This document shows positions 59,030 to 64,000 of a stretch of DNA of 64,000 nt, one piece after another; the stretch's first letter is position 1, and every line of letters starts with the position of its first letter. The position numbers were made by a program, and so were the translations under genes. This stretch comes from Spirosoma radiotolerans. Lineage in GTDB: Bacteria > Bacteroidota > Bacteroidia > Cytophagales > Spirosomataceae. Under the pieces are notes generated by a model, which ran no database searches, had not been told where the DNA came from, and saw nothing but the letters and a program-made list of their open reading frames with translations. The stretch spans positions 1,674,001 to 1,738,000 of the forward strand of contig NZ_CP010429.1 in NCBI RefSeq assembly GCF_000974425.1, read 5' to 3'.

Positions 59030-60412
59030 ATGAGAACACCACCACTACTCGGTTATATTATTGGCCTGGGCATACTTGTGCTTCTGGCGCAATGCCAGAA
59101 AGTGCAGCCCCAGGCACCCCAGGCAGAAGGGTTCGACCCGTCGATTCCCGCGCAGGTCTCCTATCTGGCGGGCCCTATCACGTTTGATCTCCGGGAATTA
59201 GAAGAGAAAATTAATCGGGAGCTTGACCCCGTTCTGGTTGGTAAGGAGACGAAAGATGGCAAGACAAAAGGCATCATTTCGTTCCGGGTCAAGCGCCTGG
59301 GACCTGTGCACGTCGAGTATGCCGATCAACAGGTAAAGCTGTCGGCTCCCCTCCAGATGTGGCTCACCAAACCCTTTAGTCGGGATACAACGCCCCCGGA
59401 AAAGCCCTTCTGCGCCTTGAACGTTAATTTCAAAAGCCCCATTGGTGTTACACCAAACTGGCGGCTGGCAAGTCATACCAGCTTTACGGATTACACGTGG
59501 ATTGTCAAGCCCGAGGTTCACTTGTTAGGGGGCGGTATTTCGTTGACCAAGCTGGTTCAGCATATACTGGACAAGCATAAGACGGCTATCGAAATGGCCA
59601 TTGACTCCGCCGTTTATAAAGGATTACGGCTCGACGATATGGTGAAGCCTATCTGGCGTGATCTGCAGAATCCATTATTGATCAGTAAATCATACGGATT
59701 GTGGCTGATTCCTAAACCCATCAGTGTCATGGCTGGCCCCGTCACGGGCAACAACCGCCAGATCACCACCCATGTTCGCATTGCCCTCGAAACGCAAACC
59801 GAACTTAAACCCAAAGCGCCGGAACAGGCGAAGACGCCGTTGCCTGTTCTGCAAAAACGGGAGCAGGTCCTGGAAACATCAGATTTGCATGTGCTGAGTT
59901 ATATTCCCTATGCCGATATCAACCGGATGCTGGCTATCACTACCAATAACAAAAACAAAAAACTGGCGCTCGGCTCATTGACAATCAATGAGTTATCTGT
60001 CTACGGTGGTCAGCAATCGCTGATTGTCAAGGCCAACCTAAGCGGCTTGCTCGACGGAACAGTTTACCTGCGCGGGCGTCCCGAGTTCGATACGCTCACC
60101 AATACGCTGCGGGTTAGCCAGCTGGATTTTGATGCTGAAACCTGGAAAGTTCTCTCCAGAGACTCGAACACTGTTTGGCATAAAGGGTTACGTAAGCTAC
60201 TGGAACGCTTGCTGACGATTCCATTGGGTGATGACATTGCCAAACTGCCAGCCTCCATCGATAAGGCGTATGAGGAAGGACCAGGCCAAACGACAGATTT
60301 AGGTATTCGATCTTTTCGCTTTGTGCCGGAGAAAATAGCCATTCGTCCCGACGGTATTCAGGCGTTGATCAATGTGCATTCGAAAGTAGGGGTGAAGATA
60401 AATCAGTTATAG
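59030..60412 (+). CDS. DUF4403 family lipoprotein
   Basis: A 460-residue envelope protein. ATG 59030 starts a signal with a lipobox-like end (G-I-L-V-L-L-A-Q-C, Cys22); the longer frame from 58802 reads through the hairpin element and is not credible. The DUF4403 family pattern includes I-P-A-Q-V-S-Y-L-A-G-P-I near residue 40, L-E-E-K-I-N-R-E-L, W-R-L-A-S-H-T-S-F-T-D-Y-T-W and Y-I-P-Y-A-D-I-N near 290. It resembles lipid-binding BPI/TULIP-like proteins in shape, but function is not established. Confidence 0.82.
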   Translation: MRTPPLLGYIIGLGILVLLAQCQKVQPQAPQAEGFDPSIPAQVSYLAGPITFDLRELEEKINRELDPVLVGKETKDGKTKGIISFRVKRLGPVHVEYADQQVKLSAPLQMWLTKPFSRDTTPPEKPFCALNVNFKSPIGVTPNWRLASHTSFTDYTWIVKPEVHLLGGGISLTKLVQHILDKHKTAIEMAIDSAVYKGLRLDDMVKPIWRDLQNPLLISKSYGLWLIPKPISVMAGPVTGNNRQITTHVRIALETQTELKPKAPEQAKTPLPVLQKREQVLETSDLHVLSYIPYADINRMLAITTNNKNKKLALGSLTINELSVYGGQQSLIVKANLSGLLDGTVYLRGRPEFDTLTNTLRVSQLDFDAETWKVLSRDSNTVWHKGLRKLLERLLTIPLGDDIAKLPASIDKAYEEGPGQTTDLGIRSFRFVPEKIAIRPDGIQALINVHSKVGVKINQL

Positions 60413-60476
60413 TGTACGGCATGGGTCTTCAGCCCGTGTTTTACATCAACGCATACACGACTCAAACAGCCTCAAC

Positions 60477-61277
60477 ATGACTCTATTCGTGACAATCACC
60501 GTGCTTGTGGCCGGTTGGTTTCTCTGGCGTTACCTGCAGGATAAAAAAGACAAAGAAGTACTTCCCCTGCCTACTAGTTACCCGCAACTGTTACAGAAAC
60601 ACGTTGCTTACTATCAGTCGTTACCCGAGGATAAAAAGAAATTGTTCGAAAATCGGGTGAGCTACTTCCTGAGCCACGTGACTATCGATGGCGTAGGTAC
60701 CCCGGTCGATGATCTGGATAAAGTCCTGGTGGCCAGTAGTGCCATCATTCCCATTTTCGGCTTCGCCGACTGGTATTATCCACTGACCAATGTGCTGCTG
60801 TATCCGGATCGCTTCAATACAGATTACCAAACCACCGGCGATGAGCGGAATATCTTGGGTATGGTTGGCGAGGGTGGCGCTTTGCAGAGTACAATGGTCT
60901 TGTCGAAACCAGCCTTGCAAGAAGGCTTTGCCAACGTAACCAGCAAAGGAAATACGGGTATCCATGAGTTTGTTCACCTGCTCGATAAGGCCGACGGTGC
61001 TACGGATGGGTTGCCGGAAAATCTGCTGGAGAAAGATCACGTGAAGCCCTGGCTACAACTCATTCACAAAAGCATTCACGATATCAAAGCCAATCACTCA
61101 GACATTAACCCATACGGCATCACGAACGAAGCCGAATTCTTTGCGGTCGTATCCGAGTATTTTTTCAAACGCCCGGATCTGCTTCAGGAAAAACACCCGG
61201 AACTGTTTGTCCGGCTGGAAGAAATATTCCATCAGAATCCGCTCGAAGCCGACAAAGCAATAGAGCCGACAGACTAG
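60477..61277 (+). CDS. MtfA-like zinc metallopeptidase
   Basis: A 266-residue protein with one N-terminal TM helix (F-V-T-I-T-V-L-V-A-G-W-F-L-W). The zinc site is H-E-F-V-H at residues 163-167, in G-I-H-E-F-V-H-L-L-D-K-A-D-G, and the downstream Glu is in N-E-A-E-F-F-A-V-V-S-E. This is the M90/MtfA family; E. coli MtfA modulates the Mlc repressor of glucose uptake, and members are related to anthrax lethal factor. Here there is no Mlc nearby, and the helix places the protease at the membrane. Confidence 0.92.
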   Translation: MTLFVTITVLVAGWFLWRYLQDKKDKEVLPLPTSYPQLLQKHVAYYQSLPEDKKKLFENRVSYFLSHVTIDGVGTPVDDLDKVLVASSAIIPIFGFADWYYPLTNVLLYPDRFNTDYQTTGDERNILGMVGEGGALQSTMVLSKPALQEGFANVTSKGNTGIHEFVHLLDKADGATDGLPENLLEKDHVKPWLQLIHKSIHDIKANHSDINPYGITNEAEFFAVVSEYFFKRPDLLQEKHPELFVRLEEIFHQNPLEADKAIEPTD

Positions 61278-61469
61278 ACACGTTCAGGCTATACGAAGCC
61301 TTATCATTTTCTCGCCCTGTTTTTGCCTCTGGCCTAACCAGGGGCACTTCGCCCAAAACAACCGTTGTTCGCAGGTAGGTCACTCGCTCAGAATCCAGTA
61401 CGTTAAATAAATGCCTGGGGTCAGGAACGGCTCTTTTTTCTAAGTTTTCACGGCTAAACGCTGTGAGTA

Positions 61470-62672
61470 ATGGGAAAGAAAATAATTGTTTGTGCCGATG
61501 GGACCTGGAACGATCCCGAGCAACTGGACCGGGGTAGCCTGGTACCGACGAACGTGGTAAAAATTGCCAGGGCACTGGCGCTGGCAAATGCCAAGGGGCA
61601 GGAAGAGATCTTTTACGATCTCGGTGTAGGGACTGGCAAAGGGCTGGACCGGTTTATGGGCGGCCTAACGGGCAACGGCCTGTTGCACAATATTTTTGAG
61701 TGTTACCTCTTCATCGCCGAGCGCTACCAGTCCGGCGATTCCATTTATTTATTTGGTTTTAGCCGGGGTGCTTATACCGTTCGCAGTCTGGCGGGTTTGA
61801 TCTGTCAGTTTGGCATTGATAAGGCGCTGACCAATCAGGACCTCGCTCGGTCGGAAACCAGCCCCGTCGACCAGGCCAACAAACCCGCGATCACAACGGA
61901 AAATAACCGTCCTGAAGAAAGGTCAGCCCGGAAAGCCAACCAATCCATGGAGCACCTCAATCAGCTTCGTCTGGCTTACAAACAACTGAAGGCCGGGCAG
62001 AGCGATCAGGTGGTTAGCGACTATAAACGAACCCACGATTGTTACGAGCCGTATATCGAAATGATTGGCGTTTGGGATACGGTGGGGTCGTTGGGCATTC
62101 CTATGCTGTTGCCGCAGTGGCTGCTTGGGAAAACACTGTCGGAGAACTTGTCGAAATGGTTGCTGGGTAATTATCGCTTTCTCAATGTGGGCCTAAATCC
62201 TAAAGTAAAAGCAGCCTATCATGCGCTCTCGATTGACGAAAATCGGCGGGCTTTTTTGCCAACGCTCTGGAACGAAGCTGGGCTGGAATCTCACCAGCGA
62301 GTAAAACAGGTGTGGTTTACGGGCATTCACAGCAATGTTGGTGGGGGCTATGCCGATACTGGCTTATCGGACAATGCCCTGCTCTGGATGGTTGAGCAGG
62401 CCAAGCAGCACGGACTTCAATTCTCCGATGCCTATTTGACCCGAAGTACGCAGGCCGACACGTTTTATGGCGAGATCCGGGACGAGCGCGCCCGCTGGAT
62501 CAAGCGGATACTCTTTCAGAAAGGCATGCGTAATGTAGATGACTTATGCGCCCAAGCGGGTATTGTTCCGATCATTGCTCAAAGTGCTATCGACCGGCAA
62601 ACGTCGGTGATCTGCAAGAAACCTTACAAAATAAGTTTACCGAAAGCGCATCATGTCGAAAAAGGCTTCTAA
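61470..62672 (+). CDS. DUF2235 alpha/beta hydrolase
   Basis: A 400-residue cytosolic hydrolase. Markers are I-I-V-C-A-D-G-T-W-N-D-P near residue 5, the nucleophile elbow G-F-S-R-G-A-Y near residue 98, D-T-V-G-S-L-G-I-P near residue 205, and the catalytic His region F-T-G-I-H-S-N-V-G-G-G-Y near residue 290. The DUF2235 fold includes T6SS phospholipase effectors (Tle1), but no T6SS genes are visible here and no signal is present, so a housekeeping lipase role is also possible. Confidence 0.9.
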   Translation: MGKKIIVCADGTWNDPEQLDRGSLVPTNVVKIARALALANAKGQEEIFYDLGVGTGKGLDRFMGGLTGNGLLHNIFECYLFIAERYQSGDSIYLFGFSRGAYTVRSLAGLICQFGIDKALTNQDLARSETSPVDQANKPAITTENNRPEERSARKANQSMEHLNQLRLAYKQLKAGQSDQVVSDYKRTHDCYEPYIEMIGVWDTVGSLGIPMLLPQWLLGKTLSENLSKWLLGNYRFLNVGLNPKVKAAYHALSIDENRRAFLPTLWNEAGLESHQRVKQVWFTGIHSNVGGGYADTGLSDNALLWMVEQAKQHGLQFSDAYLTRSTQADTFYGEIRDERARWIKRILFQKGMRNVDDLCAQAGIVPIIAQSAIDRQTSVICKKPYKISLPKAHHVEKGF

Positions 62673-62743
62673 CGAACCGGGTAAAACGGGCGCTGTATGT
62701 TCTTACAGGACTATAGGTTTACCACCAAACGAATCCAGATCTG

Positions 62744-63535
62744 ATGACGCTCTCCGCGACTACCCGACGTACCGTTCTGCCCGGCTTTTTAGCTCTTGCC
62801 ATTAGTGTGGCCATGATTCCCGATGCCAAAGAACCGGTTGGCGTTGGTGTGAAAGCGCCCAAAGGGGCTGAGGTCCTTTTCGATGGGTCGCGTAAAATGC
62901 TGGATGAAAAATGGACCTACTGGGAAGGCCCTCGTTTGGCGGCTAGCCTGCCCATTAAATGGATGATTGAAAAAGACCCCGCTGGACCCGGCACGGTGAT
63001 GAACACCAATGACCCCGCGGCTGCCGGTGGTAAATACGGCGCTGCTGATATTGTCACCAAAGAGACGTTCCGCGACTTTCGGCTTCATGTCGAATTCTAT
63101 GTCAGCAAGCCGGGCGGCAACAGTGGCGTGTATCTGCAAAACCGGTACGAAATTCAAATATTCGATGGCGACACAACCAGTCATGGCTTAGGAGCCGTTA
63201 TCAACGAGTCGCCATCGCCGTACAAGCTGTATGCGGGTATTGGCAAATGGAACGCGTATGACATTGCGTTTCGGGCTGCCCGGTTTACGGATGGCAAGCG
63301 GACCGAACCGGCCATGGTGACGCTTTACCTGAACGGCAAAAAAGCCCACACCAATCAGAAGATCAGCCAGGTGTGGGGTGGCCCCAACTCAGGTATCGAT
63401 GGGGGTAATGAGGAAGGAAAAGGCATTACCGATACACCCGGCGGTATTAAGCTGCAAGCCGAAGGTCACGATGTGCTGTTCCGAAACATCTGGATCAAGC
63501 CGCTGGAACTGAAACAGGCAAACACTGATTTTTAA
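62744..63535 (+). CDS. DUF1080 (3-keto-disaccharide hydrolase) domain protein
   Basis: A 263-residue exported protein. The N-terminus (A-T-T-R-R-T-V-L-P-G-F-L-A-L-A-I-S-V) has a signal with an Arg pair that might be Tat-like. The concanavalin-like DUF1080 domain has V-L-F-D-G-S, D-F-R-L-H-V-E-F-Y, N-S-G-V-Y-L-Q-N-R-Y-E-I-Q-I-F-D and the final W-I-K-P-L strand. Members cleave glycosidic bonds of 3-keto-sugars. It is followed by an esterase; both may work on plant-derived substrates, by inference. Confidence 0.88.
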   Translation: MTLSATTRRTVLPGFLALAISVAMIPDAKEPVGVGVKAPKGAEVLFDGSRKMLDEKWTYWEGPRLAASLPIKWMIEKDPAGPGTVMNTNDPAAAGGKYGAADIVTKETFRDFRLHVEFYVSKPGGNSGVYLQNRYEIQIFDGDTTSHGLGAVINESPSPYKLYAGIGKWNAYDIAFRAARFTDGKRTEPAMVTLYLNGKKAHTNQKISQVWGGPNSGIDGGNEEGKGITDTPGGIKLQAEGHDVLFRNIWIKPLELKQANTDF

Positions 63536-63601
63536 CGTGGCTAAAATCGCTCAATCGTCCACGACAACATTCGCTAGTTTCTCCCAAAATACCCGGCTAT
63601 C

Positions 63602-64000
63602 ATGCATGCTCAATTCTTATCATTTCGTTGTTTTGTTTATTCATTTTTAGTCCTGAGTACGTTCGCGTTCGTCGTCGCCACGCAGGCATACAGCCAGAGC
63701 AGCCCGACCGGACCTGGTCGGGTTGAGCGCATAAAAGTGCATGGCAAAGGGCTGGAAGGCAACCTGGCGGGCGATTCGCCGGACCGGGATGTATCGGTCT
63801 ATCTGCCGCCCAGTTACCAGACGGATAAAAAGCGGCATTATCCCGTCATTTATTTTCTGCACGGGTTTACGGATAGCGATGACAAATGGTACGGCCTGAC
63901 CAAGCACTGGATCAACCTGCCCGCCGTTGTCGACAAAGCGCTGGCTGAGGGCAAAACGAGCGAATTTATCATTGTAACGCCCAATGCCTACAATCGCTAT
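63602..64000 (+). CDS. exported esterase (esterase D/feruloyl-type), 3' end outside window
   Basis: An open frame from ATG 63602 to the window edge gives 133 codons. A signal peptide ([16 protein letters not shown]) ends near A-T-Q-A. The mature start has the strand-turn set [10 protein letters not shown], then [12 protein letters not shown], the oxyanion-region motif of alpha/beta esterases. The nucleophile Ser lies beyond the window. It follows the DUF1080 gene on the same strand. Confidence 0.8.
   Translation, partial: MHAQFLSFRCFVYSFLVLSTFAFVVATQAYSQSSPTGPGRVERIKVHGKGLEGNLAGDSPDRDVSVYLPPSYQTDKKRHYPVIYFLHGFTDSDDKWYGLTKHWINLPAVVDKALAEGKTSEFIIVTPNAYNRY

Noticed and set aside
61470-62672. 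T6SS phospholipase effector
   Set aside because: The DUF2235 fold alone is not enough; there are no VgrG, Hcp, PAAR or immunity genes in the window.

Overview
The window looks like a chromosome segment of a Bacteroidota bacterium of the order Cytophagales, most like a Spirosoma relative. This placement is inferred from gene content: a SusC/SusD pair run by an ECF sigma/FecR pair, DUF6089 and DUF5690 proteins, a BshB1-type bacillithiol deacetylase, weak or absent Shine-Dalgarno sites, and several TAnnTTTG-type -7 promoter boxes. Genes are dense on both strands. There are no insertion sequences, CRISPR arrays or rRNA genes. One tRNA-Ala(GGC) gene is present.

Layout. 1-4.9 kb: an alpha/beta hydrolase end, CBS protein, NAD kinase, two DUF6089 outer-membrane proteins and a stand-alone receiver protein. 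4.9-24 kb: mostly housekeeping and envelope genes (exported VWA protein, BshB1, a nitrilase-fold protein lacking its catalytic Cys and Lys, AI-2E transporter, degenerate YrdC-like protein, CCA-adding enzyme, M23 peptidase, cold-shock protein, Tex, NlpC/P60 lipoprotein, tRNA-Ala, a NarL-type two-component pair, 1-Cys peroxiredoxin, GH25 lysozyme). 23.8-26.3 kb: a minus-strand operon comA-dedA-aroE-ABM. 27.7-34.3 kb: a large exported protein with strongly biased codons, an exported PPC-domain protein, etfB-etfA-BFN nuclease and a TPR protein. 34.5-41 kb: zinc dehydrogenase, CDF metal exporter, beta-propeller phosphoesterase and DUF5690 transporter-like protein.

41-50.6 kb, all minus strand: a compact glycan-use locus reading ECF sigma, FecR, SusC with an N-terminal STN domain, SusD and a GH43 lipoprotein, with a GntP-type permease just beyond. 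The design matches trans-envelope signalling, in which glycan capture by SusC/D is relayed through FecR to the sigma factor. A C-terminal remnant of mannonate dehydratase (uxuA) lies at 54.5-55.1 kb on the same strand.

50.9-54.5 kb, plus strand, between the permease and the uxuA remnant: the most unusual block in the window. It holds a small unrecognised protein, an S8 subtilase with intact Asp/His/Ser but no signal peptide, a short I9-propeptide-like protein, and a full-length S8 paralogue in which Asp, oxyanion Asn and Ser are all replaced while His remains. I propose an active-protease, inhibitor and pseudoprotease module; this is inference from sequence.

55-64 kb: exported or envelope-related proteins (propeller-like protein, SDR, DUF3820, LD-carboxypeptidase, DinB-like, DUF4403, MtfA-like metallopeptidase, DUF2235 hydrolase, DUF1080, start of an esterase). 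A second theme is many long, near-perfect inverted repeats in the spacers (23, 24 and 35 bp stems, a triple hairpin, and palindromes upstream of the cold-shock and CDF genes).
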